Source: Aeromonas lacus (GTDB taxonomy: Bacteria > Pseudomonadota > Gammaproteobacteria > Enterobacterales > Aeromonadaceae). From it: a DNA stretch of 33,536 bases. The notes under the pieces were generated by a model. It worked only from the letters and a program-made list of their open reading frames with translations, was not told where the DNA came from and searched no databases. Of this stretch, positions 1 through 7,947 are shown one piece after another (position 1 is the first letter of the stretch; each line of letters begins with the position of its first letter). A program made the translations under genes and the position numbers. The stretch is taken from NCBI RefSeq assembly GCF_000764665.1, contig NZ_JRGM01000142.1:1-33536 (forward strand). Direction: 5' to 3'.

Positions 1-283
1 CCTAATACCAACTTAATATATAAAATGAAGCTGGATGGGACGTTCTCATATTGGGACTGATAATTTTCTACTCTATAATGCGTTGATTAGTGTATTTTGT
101 GATTTTATATCTTTTGGTTTATGTATTACATCCTTTATTCTGAAAGGTTTGATGATTAAGTAGTCTTCTGTAAAGTTGATTTTTTCTGCGTAGTCGCTAG
201 CTGTGCTCCACTTGCAAAAACAGAATCTTACTATTATTGCCTCTTTTAGTTGATAGATTCATGGCCTCTTTAATAGCACGGGC
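1..283. other. AT-rich island DNA without an intact gene
   Basis: This stretch is clearly more AT-rich than the core genome to the right and contains no intact gene. It lies between the window edge and the target duplication of the IS1595-family element. The only coding signal I see is a short open stretch on the minus strand, listed separately. I read it as cargo or junk DNA of the integrated element whose integrase is at 2607-3728. Confidence 0.5.
73..258 (-). pseudogene. Possible remnant of a receiver-domain (response regulator) gene, C-terminal end
   Basis: On the minus strand, codons from 258 to the TAG at 73-75 give about 61 residues with protein-like composition. The central part reads SDYAEKINFTEDYLIIKPF, which resembles the end of response-regulator receiver domains, where a conserved Lys-Pro pair follows a short beta strand. 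There is no start codon in this frame. The upstream part seems to continue in another frame (minus strand, about 291 to 197, with a stop at 197-199), so at least one frameshift would be needed to rebuild it. The IS1595-family element lies immediately upstream and may have cut the gene. The identification rests on one motif, so it could be chance. Confidence 0.3.
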
Positions 284-291
284 TTTCCTAT
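284..291 (+). repeat. Target site duplication, left copy (IS1595-family element)
   Basis: TTTCCTAT occurs immediately outside the left inverted repeat and again at 1324-1331 immediately outside the right one. Eight base pairs is the duplication length usual for the IS1595 family. The perfect identity indicates a recent, simple insertion. Confidence 0.9.
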
Positions 292-1323
292 GGCTCTGTC
301 CCAATTATGTGTTGAAAGGCTAAGCTTGAAGTAGGCCATCACCTTGAGGTCTACCATCATGGATACCCCAGCCTTTCAACACCTGTTGTCTCTCTTTCCA
401 CTGCTTACCCTGCGCCAACGCCGTGTTGCCCGGCAGGAGCTCATGGCGCCCCACACCATTACCTCACTCAATACCCAGCTACCTGCATGCCGCGGTTGCC
501 CACATTGTCAGGCCGATGCCAATCAGCTGGCACCATGGGGATGGAGCCGCGGACTACGTCGCTATCGTTGCAAACTGTGTCTACGCACCAGTACCGTGCT
601 GACCAAGACCCCCTTGGCCAGATTACGTAAAACGCAGTGCTGGGAAGACTACGCGCAAGCCCTCATTGAAGGACTCACTGTCCGCCGGGCAGCTCTGCGT
701 TGCGGGGTCAGCAAGAACACCGCTTTCCTCTGGCGCCACCGCTTCTTGCGTGCGATGGCCGCCCATCAAGCCACACGGGAAGAGGGCATCGTTGAGGTCG
801 ACGAGACCTTCTTCCTCGAGTCGTTCAAGGGGCAGCGGGGATTACCTCGTCTGGCTCGGTGTCGAGGAGGTAAAGGGCGAACCCGGGGAACCGGGCCCGA
901 TTACATCCCTGTGATGGTGGTGCAGGACCGTGCTGGTCACCATGCAGATTTTCAGTTGGAAAAGATGAATGCCGAAACAGTTATCGCGGTCTTGAAGCCC
1001 CTGGTCTCGCCGGATGCAGTGCTGTGTAGCGATGGTGCAGGCGTATATGCCAGTTTCAGCAAAGAGCAGGGCGTGACCCATAAGGTGGTGCGCAATCGCC
1101 AAGGTGAACGGGTCATGGGGGCATACCACATTCAACATGTAAACGGGTATCACCATAGGTTGAAGGAGTGGATGGAGCGCTTCCATGGCGTGGCGACGCA
1201 CTACCTGAGGAATTATCTGGGTTGGCGCAGGATGCTGGAGCGTTATGGGAAGGGTGTGAATATCAAAGCGTGTTTGCATGAGGCGCTGGGGCAACCCATG
1301 CAACACGTAATTGGGACATAGCC
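292..1323 (+). mobile_element. Complete IS1595-family insertion sequence, 1032 bp
   Basis: The element is bounded by 20-bp terminal inverted repeats. The left end is GGCTCTGTCCCAATTATGTG at 292-311, and the complement of the right end at 1304-1323 matches it at 18 of 20 positions. Both ends abut an identical 8-bp duplication. The single gene inside encodes an uninterrupted transposase whose stop codon lies within the right inverted repeat. All parts needed for transposition look intact, so the copy may be active. Confidence 0.93.
359..1321 (+). CDS. IS1595-family transposase (ISXO2-like DDE domain)
   Basis: This 320-residue protein catalyses cut-and-paste or copy-out movement of the surrounding element. 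Near the N terminus there is a zinc ribbon with cysteines at 47, 50, 71 and 74, followed by a helix-turn-helix-like segment (about 100-125). The ISXO2-type catalytic core follows, with D148 in VDETFF, D225 in CSDGAG, and the [15 protein letters not shown] segment (about 257-271) carrying the third catalytic position. The segment [16 protein letters not shown] is typical of the family. I chose ATG 359 because GAGGT at 346-350 is well spaced upstream; a TTG at 344 is possible but overlaps that site. The stop overlaps the right inverted repeat. No frameshift or internal stop is visible. Confidence 0.92.
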   Translation: MDTPAFQHLLSLFPLLTLRQRRVARQELMAPHTITSLNTQLPACRGCPHCQADANQLAPWGWSRGLRRYRCKLCLRTSTVLTKTPLARLRKTQCWEDYAQALIEGLTVRRAALRCGVSKNTAFLWRHRFLRAMAAHQATREEGIVEVDETFFLESFKGQRGLPRLARCRGGKGRTRGTGPDYIPVMVVQDRAGHHADFQLEKMNAETVIAVLKPLVSPDAVLCSDGAGVYASFSKEQGVTHKVVRNRQGERVMGAYHIQHVNGYHHRLKEWMERFHGVATHYLRNYLGWRRMLERYGKGVNIKACLHEALGQPMQHVIGT

Positions 1324-1331
1324 TTTCCTAT
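1324..1331 (+). repeat. Target site duplication, right copy (IS1595-family element)
   Basis: TTTCCTAT, identical to 284-291, directly follows the right inverted repeat. Confidence 0.9.
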
Positions 1332-1354
1332 GGGGGCAATAACATATTGTATAA

Positions 1355-2557
1355 GTGTATGGAAATGGTATTCACCTGACAGTTGCCCACAAAAGAGAGT
1401 GGTCATACGGCTTCAAACCGGATAACAAAACGGTACCCCTACCGTGTTGTTTGGAGTCACCGTATGACCACCAACGAGAAAGTTGCACGTCGCAAACTCA
1501 GCCTGCTAGAGCTCGCCAAAGAGCTCAATAACGTCAGCAAAGCCTGCAAGCTCATCGGCTACAGCCATCAGCCGTTCTACGAAATTCGCCGTAATTACCA
1601 GACCTATGGCACCGAGGGCTTGCTCGACAAATTGCCCGGCTGTAAAGGGGATCATCCTAATCGGGTCGCTCCCGAGATTGAACAGGCCATCCTCGATTAC
1701 TCCCTCACCAGACCAACTCATGGCCCGCTGTGGGTCGCGCAAGAACTGGCTCTGCAAGGCATCAACGTAAGTCCAGGCGGTGTGCGTGGTGTGTGGCAAC
1801 GTCACGATTTGCTCTCCAAACACGACCGCTTGCTGCGCCTAGCGAAAACCCACAGAGAACAGGTCATTGAGCTCAACGACGAGCAAGTTCGCCTGCTCGA
1901 GCGTTTCAGTCCGGAGTTCCGCGAACGCCAGATAGAAGTCCACTACACCGGGGAACTGGTGGCGGTCGACACCTTCTTCGTCGGCGCGCTCAAGGGCGTG
2001 GGCAAGGTGTATCTACAAACCGTGCTGGACTGCTACAGCCGCCACGCTTGGGGGCGGCTCTACACCAGCAAGCTGCCAATCATCTCTGTCCATGTACTCA
2101 ATGAAACGGTGCTGCCGTTTTTCGAGGCCCACGAGGCACGTGGTCTATACCATCCTGTCGGACAACGGGCGCTAGTTCTGTGGACGACCTGACCACAATC
2201 CCTACGAGCTGTTCCTGCAACTGGAGGGGATTGAGCACCGGACAACCAAGGTACGCTGGCTGCGGAGCAACGGCTTTATCGAGCGACTGCATCGCACACT
2301 GCTGGATGAACACTTCCGTATCAAGGGGAGGACGACCTGGTATGAGTCGGTGGAGCAGATGCAGACAGACCTGGATAGCTACCTGGAACACTACAACACC
2401 AAGCGGCCACATCAGGGCAGTATGATGGAGGGACAGACCCCCTACAACATGTTCAAGAAGGGTCTGAAATTGATACCGAAGGAAGTGCGCACTTAAAAGT
2501 AGCGTAAACAAGACACCGGTTTGAGGCCGGTGTTAGGTGATAACTATATCTGTACAC
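1355..2557 (+). mobile_element. Decayed IS481-family insertion sequence, about 1.2 kb
   Basis: The element surrounds a broken IS481-type transposase. Candidate terminal inverted repeats are 1355-1381 and 2531-2557: the left end begins GTGTATGG, and 20 of 27 positions match the complement of the right end, including CACCT and the inner ACA. Flanking these ends are ATTGTATAA (1346-1354) and ATTGTAGAA (2558-2566), matching at 8 of 9 positions and looking like an old target duplication. Divergent ends, an imperfect duplication and a dead transposase all point to an old copy. The exact boundaries are my reconstruction. Confidence 0.7.
1464..2496 (+). pseudogene. IS481-family transposase, frameshifted and with a nonsense codon
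   Basis: From ATG 1464 the frame encodes an N-terminal helix-turn-helix region (about 12-45, GYSHQPFYEIRRNYQ) and the start of the DDE core with D169 in VAVDTFF. Near 2150 the frame shifts. The expected continuation, ILSDNGR with the second catalytic Asp, is in another frame and is followed by an in-frame TAG at 2173-2175 where the family usually has Glu (DNGREF). Past that stop the frame stays open to TAA 2494-2496. It encodes FCGRPDHNPYELF, the third catalytic Glu in NGFIERLHRT, and the typical tail with YNTKRPHQG. Two lesions mean it cannot be made as one protein. The upstream ATG at 1383 has no family support. Confidence 0.85.
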
Positions 2558-2606
2558 ATTGTAGAATGAGATTTTTTCCAATCCACTCTCATGTTTTATT
2601 TTAACT

Positions 2607-3728
2607 TTATTTGTGCACTGTTTTACTATGCCTTTTCTCTATGATTGACTTTTCAATCTTTAATTTTTCAAACTTTTCATGTACCCGACTTGGATAAAGA
2701 TCCGTATAAATTTGCCAAAGAATATTTATGTTTCTATGTCCAGTAACCTGTGCCACTTCATCAATTACAAATCCGGCTTCAAAAAGACGGCAAGCGCCTT
2801 CGCGCCTTAGGTCATGCCATCGAAGATCTTCAATATCGAGCTCTTTCCTTACTCGCTGAAAACCTGCTGTAACACTTCGGCTGTTATAAGGAAATATTTT
2901 TTCATTGGTTTTTGGCTGTCTGTTCAGGATCGTCCATGCATCCCCCAGAAGAGGAGCCAGCATGTGATTGCCAATTTTTTTCCTTGGATCTTTGCGATCT
3001 TCCACTAGCACGGCCTTATTTCGTGCATCGACGTCAGACCATTTTATTTTGCATACTTCGCTTATCCGCATACAGCTCAGGATGGCGAAGTTGAGAAGGT
3101 CTGTGTAGGGGATCTTGGCCATACCGTGATTCTGCCGTTTTTCCAGCCCCTGGATGATTCTTTCCAGCTCATTGCTCACGGGGCGGCGGGTGCGTTTTTG
3201 TGATTTACCCACCAGTTTCAGGTTGTTGAGGGTCTTACGTGCTTCCAGGATGAGCTTGTTGTCGACAGGGATATTAAAGACTGGGTTGGCGGCGGCAAAA
3301 ACAGTTCCAAGGTAGCTGATGTCATGGGCAATGGTGGCTGGAGAGGCTCCCGCATCTCTTCTGGCTTGACAGTGATCGACCAAGTCTTTGATGGTTAGCT
3401 CGTTGGCATTGAGCTTGGCGATATCGCAATCGGCAACCAGGTCGAGGCAATAAGCCTTGGTTCTGCCTATGGTAGGGCTGATGGCTGGATGGGCACGGTA
3501 GAGCGAAATGAGTTCGCGGATGGTCGGGACTGGCTGGAGTTTACCCGGAAGGCCATCTCTTTCGATCATCGCCAACATCTGCGCTCCCCAGCTCTTGGCG
3601 TCGGACTGTCTGCCAAAGGTTCGGGATTCTCGGTATACTACCTCTTCGCCTTTATGTTCCCTGACGGTACAGCGATAGCGTAACTCGCCTTTGCTGGTCT
3701 TACGTTTTTCTATTGTGTAGCCGGCCAT
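2607..3728 (-). CDS. Tyrosine recombinase / integrase of a dusA-associated island
   Basis: This 373-residue site-specific recombinase should integrate and excise the element that occupies the left of the window. The N-terminal part (about 1-60) resembles an arm-binding domain, about 70-165 is a SAM-like core-binding domain, and about 180-345 is the catalytic domain. The catalytic set is present: R221 (CMRISEV), H305 and R308 (WHDLRRE), H331 (TGHRN) and nucleophile Y341 (IYTDLYP). The start at 3728 has GAGGT five bases upstream. The gene is transcribed away from dusA, with only about 90 bp between the two start codons. Integrases placed like this are known to target the 5' end of dusA. The gene is more AT-rich than the core genes, consistent with transfer. 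It appears intact. Confidence 0.9.
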   Translation of the reverse strand: MAGYTIEKRKTSKGELRYRCTVREHKGEEVVYRESRTFGRQSDAKSWGAQMLAMIERDGLPGKLQPVPTIRELISLYRAHPAISPTIGRTKAYCLDLVADCDIAKLNANELTIKDLVDHCQARRDAGASPATIAHDISYLGTVFAAANPVFNIPVDNKLILEARKTLNNLKLVGKSQKRTRRPVSNELERIIQGLEKRQNHGMAKIPYTDLLNFAILSCMRISEVCKIKWSDVDARNKAVLVEDRKDPRKKIGNHMLAPLLGDAWTILNRQPKTNEKIFPYNSRSVTAGFQRVRKELDIEDLRWHDLRREGACRLFEAGFVIDEVAQVTGHRNINILWQIYTDLYPSRVHEKFEKLKIEKSIIEKRHSKTVHK

Positions 3729-3747
3729 AGATACCTCGTGGAGTACA

Positions 3748-3784
3748 CCTGCCCCATGAAATGGTGGGGCAGATATGGGGCAGG
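3748..3784. promoter_or_regulatory. 10-bp inverted repeat plus extra heptamer between integrase and dusA
   Basis: CCTGCCCCAT at 3748-3757 is the exact reverse complement of ATGGGGCAGG at 3775-3784. A further GGGGCAG lies between them at 3766-3772, so three copies of one heptamer fall within 37 bp. The cluster sits between the two divergent starts. It could be integrase arm-binding sites, an autoregulatory operator, or part of the attachment region. Function is inferred from position only. Confidence 0.45.
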
Positions 3785-3816
3785 TTCAATCAACAAATGT
3801 CTGGAAACACCCGCAA

Positions 3817-4869
3817 ATGACTCAGAAACAAATCAGTGAAAACCCCGTTAAATCAGGCTCTGAGGCCATATCTGGCAAGCCTACCCACCGCCAGACATTC
3901 TCGATTGCCCCCATGCTGGACTGGACCGATCGGCATTGCCGTTATTTTCATCGACTGATGAGCCGCCAGACCTTGCTCTATACCGAAATGGTGACCACCG
4001 GCGCCATCATCCACGGCAAGGGGGATTATCTGGGTTACAGCGAGCAGGAGCACCCCATCTCCCTGCAGCTGGGTGGCAGCAATCCGGCCGATCTGGCGCG
4101 CTGCGCCAAGCTGGCCGAGGAGCGTGGTTATGACGAGGTGAACATCAACGTCGGCTGCCCCTCCGATCGGGTGCAAAATGGCCGCTTTGGTGCCTGTCTG
4201 ATGGGTGAACCCGCGCTGGTGGCTGACTGCGTCAAGGCAATGCGCGATGTGGTCGATATTCCGGTGACGGTGAAGACCCGTATCGGCATCGACGATCAGG
4301 ACTCCTACGAATTTCTGCAGGCTTTCATCGAGCAGGTGCGCGACGTCGGTTGCGATACCTTTATCGTCCATGCCCGCAAGGCGTGGCTGAGCGGCCTGAG
4401 CCCCAAGGAGAACCGCGAGATCCCGCCGCTCGATTACCCTCGCGTCTATCGGGTCAAGCAGGATTACCCGGATCTCACCATCGCCCTCAACGGCGGTGTC
4501 ACCTCCATGGAGCAAACCCTTGAGCACCTGCAACACGTCGATGGCGTCATGATGGGGCGCGAAGCCTATCAGAACCCCTACATTCTGGCGCAGGTGGACA
4601 ATCTGGTATTCGGCCAGAACAACGCCGTGCCGAGTCGTCACGAGGTGGTGCGGATGATGCTGCCCTATATCGAGCAGGAGCTGGCCAAGGGCAACTACCT
4701 CTCCCACATGACCCGCCACATGCTGGGGCTGTTCCAGAACATGCAGGGGGCGCGCGCCTGGCGTCGTCACCTGAGCGAAAACGCCTGCAAGCCGGGGGCG
4801 GATATTCAGGTGGTGCTGGATGCCATGGCCAAGGTGCCGGAGTTTGCCGCCAGCGAGCAGGGCGAATAA
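3817..4869 (+). CDS. dusA: tRNA-dihydrouridine(20/20a) synthase DusA
   Basis: This FMN-dependent enzyme reduces uridines 20 and 20a in the D-loop of tRNA. The sequence follows the DusA pattern closely: [14 protein letters not shown] at the start of the TIM barrel, [30 protein letters not shown] with the catalytic Cys, [33 protein letters not shown], and GREAYQNP. At 350 residues it is the normal size. I prefer ATG 3817 because the distance to the conserved core then matches E. coli DusA. ATG 3775 in the same frame has a GGTGG-type ribosome site but lies inside the inverted-repeat cluster. The first roughly 90 bases are AT-richer than the rest, so an integrated element may have supplied this 5' end. 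A strong terminator follows. Confidence 0.93.
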   Translation: MTQKQISENPVKSGSEAISGKPTHRQTFSIAPMLDWTDRHCRYFHRLMSRQTLLYTEMVTTGAIIHGKGDYLGYSEQEHPISLQLGGSNPADLARCAKLAEERGYDEVNINVGCPSDRVQNGRFGACLMGEPALVADCVKAMRDVVDIPVTVKTRIGIDDQDSYEFLQAFIEQVRDVGCDTFIVHARKAWLSGLSPKENREIPPLDYPRVYRVKQDYPDLTIALNGGVTSMEQTLEHLQHVDGVMMGREAYQNPYILAQVDNLVFGQNNAVPSRHEVVRMMLPYIEQELAKGNYLSHMTRHMLGLFQNMQGARAWRRHLSENACKPGADIQVVLDAMAKVPEFAASEQGE

Positions 4870-4889
4870 CTGTCTGGTCTGGCAAAGCG

Positions 4890-4919
4890 AAAAAGGCGCG
4901 TCTTGTGACGCGCTTTTTT
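4890..4919. terminator. Bidirectional terminator between dusA and a small periplasmic gene
   Basis: GCGCGTC (4896-4902) and GACGCGC (4907-4913) form a stem with loop TTGT, flanked by A-rich sequence on the left and six T on the right. It can end dusA on the plus strand and the 4945-5244 gene on the minus strand. Confidence 0.88.
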
Positions 4920-4944
4920 ATTTCAATCGGCCGTGAGCAGAGGC

Positions 4945-5244
4945 TCAGCTGGCGGGGTGGAAGTTGTGGATCTCCCCCTCGCGCGGGGTGAAGCGGGGAT
5001 CGCTGTCGCGATACGCCTCTATTTGCAGCATGGTCTGGCAGAAGCTGCCCGCTTTGTCGTACTCCTGCCGGGCGAGATCGATAGCTCGCTCGGCCCGCCG
5101 TCGCGTCATCTTGTCCGCCTTGCGATCGCTGAACTGCTGTTGCTGATGCAGCATCCAGTCGACAAAGGCTTGCTGGCAGTGAGATTCACTCTCGGCTAGG
5201 GCTGGCAGTGTCCAGAACAGGGAGAGCAGTAACAGGTAACGCAT
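4945..5244 (-). CDS. Small exported protein of unknown function
   Basis: The 99-residue product begins with a clear type I signal peptide (MRYLLLLSLFWTLPALA, cut before Glu18), so it should be periplasmic. The mature part is hydrophilic and mostly helical, rich in Gln, Arg and Glu. It has two cysteines, in SHCQQAF and SFCQTML, spaced so that they could form a disulfide bridging two helices. I do not recognise the family. The gene stands alone between two terminators and points toward dusA, sharing its terminator. The start at 5244 gives a complete signal peptide and no better start is present. Confidence 0.75.
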   Translation of the reverse strand: MRYLLLLSLFWTLPALAESESHCQQAFVDWMLHQQQQFSDRKADKMTRRRAERAIDLARQEYDKAGSFCQTMLQIEAYRDSDPRFTPREGEIHNFHPAS

Positions 5245-5325
5245 GATAAATGGCGATCGACAACGGCTGATGGAATCGGAAAGCGGGCATTCTATGCATC
5301 AATCCGGGGTGTGAACAGTATCAAT

Positions 5326-5353
5326 AAGAGGGCCGCCCGCAGGCGGCCCTCTT
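5326..5353. terminator. Strong hairpin downstream of the peptide-binding protein gene
   Basis: AAGAGGGCCGCC (5326-5337) pairs perfectly with GGCGGCCCTCTT (5342-5353) around the loop CGCA. It lies about 24 bp beyond the stop of the minus-strand gene at 5377. The U-tract on that strand is weak (CTCTTATT), but stem strength and position favour a terminator. Confidence 0.7.
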
Positions 5354-5376
5354 GTGCTTCAGTGCTCTATATCAGC

Positions 5377-6981
5377 TCAGTGTTTGACGATATAGAGCTG
5401 GCGGCTGTAGGCCACATCTTCCGGGTTGTTGATGGGGTAGCCCTTGAGCCAGGGCTTGATGAGCCGGGCGTTGGTGTACTGATAGATGGGGGCGATGGGC
5501 GCCTGCTGCTCGAGGATGCTCTCCGCCTGATCGAACAGCCGGCTGCGGGCGCCGCTGTCGCGGGTTTGCGCCGCCTTGTCCAGCAATTGGTCATAGCTTG
5601 CATCGGCAAAGCCGGTCATGTTGCCACTGTGGTGAGAGCCCCACAGACCGAGGAAGGCGGACGGATCGTTGTAGTCGGCCACCCAGGAGGAGCGGATCAC
5701 CTCGAACTGGCCGCTCTGGCGGCTGTCGAGATAGGTTTTCCACTCCTGATTGGTCAGCTCTACCTGAGCGCCCAGTTTCTGCTTCCACATGTTGGCGATG
5801 GCGAGCGCCAGCTTCTTGTGTACTTCAGCGGTGTTGTAGAGCAGCGAGAGCTTGAGCGGTTTGTCCGGGCCGTAGCCTGCCTCCTTGAGCAGTACCTGCG
5901 CCTTGCTGTCCAGCTCCTGCTGGCTGCTGCTCGAGAGCAGGTTGGCCTTGGGCTCGAAGCTGGCGGTCACATCCGGGGTGAAGTGGTAGGCTGGCTTCTC
6001 GCCGGTGCCGAGCACCTTGTCGGCAATCAGGGCGCGATCGATGGTGTAGGAGAGGGCCTTGCGCACCCGTACATCGTTCAACGGCGGCTGACGGGTATTG
6101 AAGGCGTAGTAGTAGGTGCCAAGTTGCATCGGGGTATAGACCTCACCCGGGATCTCTTTCATCAGTTTGTCGTACTGCTCCTTGGGGAAGGACTCGGTGA
6201 TCTGCAGATCCCCCGCCAGATAGCGGTTGGTGGCGGTGGTCTCCTGATTGATCGGCATAAAGATGACCTTGGTCAGCACAGTGTGGGCCTTGTCCCAGTA
6301 GTGGGGATTGGGCACCAGTTCCAGCTTCTCGTTGACCACCCGGCTGCTCAGCACAAAGGCGCCGTTGCCGACCAGCTTGCCCGGCTGGGTCCACTTGTTG
6401 CCAAACTTCTCGATGCTGGCCTGATGCAGCGGCGACAGGCTGGGGTGGGTCAGCAGGCTCAGGAAATAGGGAACCGGTTGGGAGAGGTTGATCTGCAGGG
6501 TGTGGTCATCGATCGCCTTGACACCCAGCTCGCTGGCAGGCAATTTGCCAGCCATGACCTCGTCCACTTTGTCGAAGCGGGCAAGTTGGGCAAACCAGGC
6601 GAAAGTGGCCGCCTCTTTCGGGTCGACCAGCTTGCGCCAGCTGTAGACGAAGTCGCCAGCCTTGACCGGATCGCCGTTGGACCAGCGGGCATCCGGGCGC
6701 AGGTGGAAGGTGAAGAACTGGTTGTCCTTGTTCTCCCAGCGCAGGGCAACGGCGGGGACGGGTTTGCCATCCGCCCCCTGGGTCAGCAGCCCCTCGAACA
6801 GATCCCGCAGCACCTGCAATTCGGGCAAGCCGACCAGCTTGAGCGGACTGAGACTGGCAGGTTCATCTTTCAGGTGGCGAACCACCACCTGTGTGGCGGC
6901 CAGTTCGGTTCCGGCGGGAATATCGGCAGCCTGGACTGCGGCACAGCCCAAGAGGGCCAGCAAGGGGCTCCATCCTTTCAT
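5377..6981 (-). CDS. Peptide ABC transporter substrate-binding protein (OppA/MppA-like, family 5)
   Basis: This 534-residue periplasmic protein of the family 5 solute-binding class should capture oligopeptides, or murein peptides if it is MppA-like, and pass them to an ABC permease. It has an N-terminal signal sequence (about 1-18, ending AVQA). The LLGC within it could be read as a weak lipobox, so the anchoring mode is uncertain. Family features include SLSPLKLVGLPELQVLRDLFEGL, FHLRPDARWSNGDPVKAGDFVYSW, and the hinge region with VRKALSYTIDR. No permease or ATPase gene is adjacent, so this is an orphan binding protein that probably uses a transporter encoded elsewhere. AAGGA precedes the start at 6981. 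Confidence 0.88.
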   Translation of the reverse strand: MKGWSPLLALLGCAAVQAADIPAGTELAATQVVVRHLKDEPASLSPLKLVGLPELQVLRDLFEGLLTQGADGKPVPAVALRWENKDNQFFTFHLRPDARWSNGDPVKAGDFVYSWRKLVDPKEAATFAWFAQLARFDKVDEVMAGKLPASELGVKAIDDHTLQINLSQPVPYFLSLLTHPSLSPLHQASIEKFGNKWTQPGKLVGNGAFVLSSRVVNEKLELVPNPHYWDKAHTVLTKVIFMPINQETTATNRYLAGDLQITESFPKEQYDKLMKEIPGEVYTPMQLGTYYYAFNTRQPPLNDVRVRKALSYTIDRALIADKVLGTGEKPAYHFTPDVTASFEPKANLLSSSSQQELDSKAQVLLKEAGYGPDKPLKLSLLYNTAEVHKKLALAIANMWKQKLGAQVELTNQEWKTYLDSRQSGQFEVIRSSWVADYNDPSAFLGLWGSHHSGNMTGFADASYDQLLDKAAQTRDSGARSRLFDQAESILEQQAPIAPIYQYTNARLIKPWLKGYPINNPEDVAYSRQLYIVKH

Positions 6982-7020
6982 GGGTCGGATCCTTCAAATT
7001 GTGTGAAGCGGGGAGAAAAC

Positions 7021-7041
7021 TCGGCGAGAAAATGTCGCCGA
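7021..7041. promoter_or_regulatory. Perfect 7-bp inverted repeat in the leader of the peptide-binding protein gene
   Basis: TCGGCGA (7021-7027) and TCGCCGA (7035-7041) flank a 7-nt loop about 40 bp upstream of the minus-strand start at 6981. It may be an operator or a 5' untranslated hairpin. There is no T-run to support a terminator. Confidence 0.35.
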
Positions 7042-7164
7042 CAGACGGGAAATCATGATATCCCGTTTACTGGTCTGACCGCCAGCATTCGGCTCTCATC
7101 TGTCGCCGGGGCGGCGCCGCGTTGTCGCGTGTCCGGGATTGAATGTGACTAGGAGTAGCAAACG

Positions 7165-7887
7165 ATGAAAGCATGGTTATTGCCGGGCTGTTTCCTGATA
7201 GTCGGGGCGCTCAGCCAGAGTGCCTGGGCGTTGACGCCGTGCCAGAGCGACACGGCGGTGGGCAGCTGGTGCGAGGCGGGGATCGAGACCCTGCACCCGA
7301 CTCAGGGCGGGGTGGGGCAGCTGCAGGTGGATGAAACCCAGGCGACGCTGGCGGACATGAATCCCAAGCAGCTCGACAAGCTGATGAAAAAGAAAGAGAT
7401 CCCTGTGGTGATTGCGCCGGATGGCGGCTATTGGCTGGTGGACCGACACCACCTGACCAAAGCGCTCTGGCAGCAAGGGGTCAAGCAGGTGCGGGTCAAG
7501 GTGATCGGTCGCTTGCAGGATAAAGACAACTTCTGGAGCCAGATGCAGAACAACCACTGGGCCTGGCTCAAGGATGAGAAGGGGTTACCCCTCACGCCAG
7601 AGCAGCTGCCGACCAGCATCGACAAGCTGCCCGACTACCCCTATCGCACTCTGGCGGGGTTGCTGCAGGATGCGGGTTACTTCAGCAAGCAGGATCAGGT
7701 CTACTTTGTCGAGTTCGCCTGGGCCAGCTGGCTCGGCAAGCAGATGCAGTGGATGCCGATAGACAGCGCCAATCTGGCGGCCCGGCTGCAGCAGGCCAAA
7801 CGGCTTGCCTGTGGCAGCGATGCCAAAGATCTGCCCGGTTATCCCGGCCGGCAGTGCAGCCTCAACCAGTCGAAGACGGCGAACTGA
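7165..7887 (+). CDS. Exported ParB-like nuclease-domain protein (ParBc_2 type)
   Basis: The 240-residue product starts with a signal peptide (about 1-22, ending SAWA), which would place it in the periplasm or outside the cell. That is unexpected for a ParB fold. The mature part resembles the putative ParB-like nuclease family: the opening HPTQGGVGQLQVDETQATL, then PVVIAPDGGYWLVDRHHLTKAL, where the Asp-Arg-His-His run is the conserved ParB/sulfiredoxin-fold motif. Four cysteines (CQSD, WCEAG, ACGS, QCSL) could form disulfides. The start at 7165 has AGGAG upstream. The gene is divergent from the peptide-binding protein gene and ends at a strong terminator. Whether it is a nuclease, a nucleotide-binding enzyme or something else is unknown. 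Confidence 0.75.
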   Translation: MKAWLLPGCFLIVGALSQSAWALTPCQSDTAVGSWCEAGIETLHPTQGGVGQLQVDETQATLADMNPKQLDKLMKKKEIPVVIAPDGGYWLVDRHHLTKALWQQGVKQVRVKVIGRLQDKDNFWSQMQNNHWAWLKDEKGLPLTPEQLPTSIDKLPDYPYRTLAGLLQDAGYFSKQDQVYFVEFAWASWLGKQMQWMPIDSANLAARLQQAKRLACGSDAKDLPGYPGRQCSLNQSKTAN

Positions 7888-7902
7888 CAGCCAGACAACG
7901 AG

Positions 7903-7932
7903 AGAGGGCGACCCGTGGGTCGCCCTCTTTTT
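7903..7932. terminator. Bidirectional terminator
   Basis: AGAGGGCGACC (7903-7913) and GGTCGCCCTCT (7918-7928) form an 11-bp perfect stem with a 4-nt loop followed by TTTT. It serves the ParB-like gene on the plus strand and sits just beyond the stop of the acetyltransferase gene on the minus strand. Confidence 0.9.
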
Positions 7933-7947
7933 ATGTCAGTCTGCGCG

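Noticed and set aside
25..55. Second attachment-site copy resembling the dusA 5' sequence
   Set aside because: GCTGGATGGGACG resembles dusA GCTGGACTGGACC only with gaps; too short and imperfect. The distal site is probably outside the window.
3853..4770. 305-codon open frame antisense to dusA
   Set aside because: DusA motifs are clear on the plus strand; the antisense product is His-rich and has no domain.
5311..7152. 613-codon open frame on the plus strand
   Set aside because: It is the antisense shadow of the OppA-like gene, running through its terminator and its start region.
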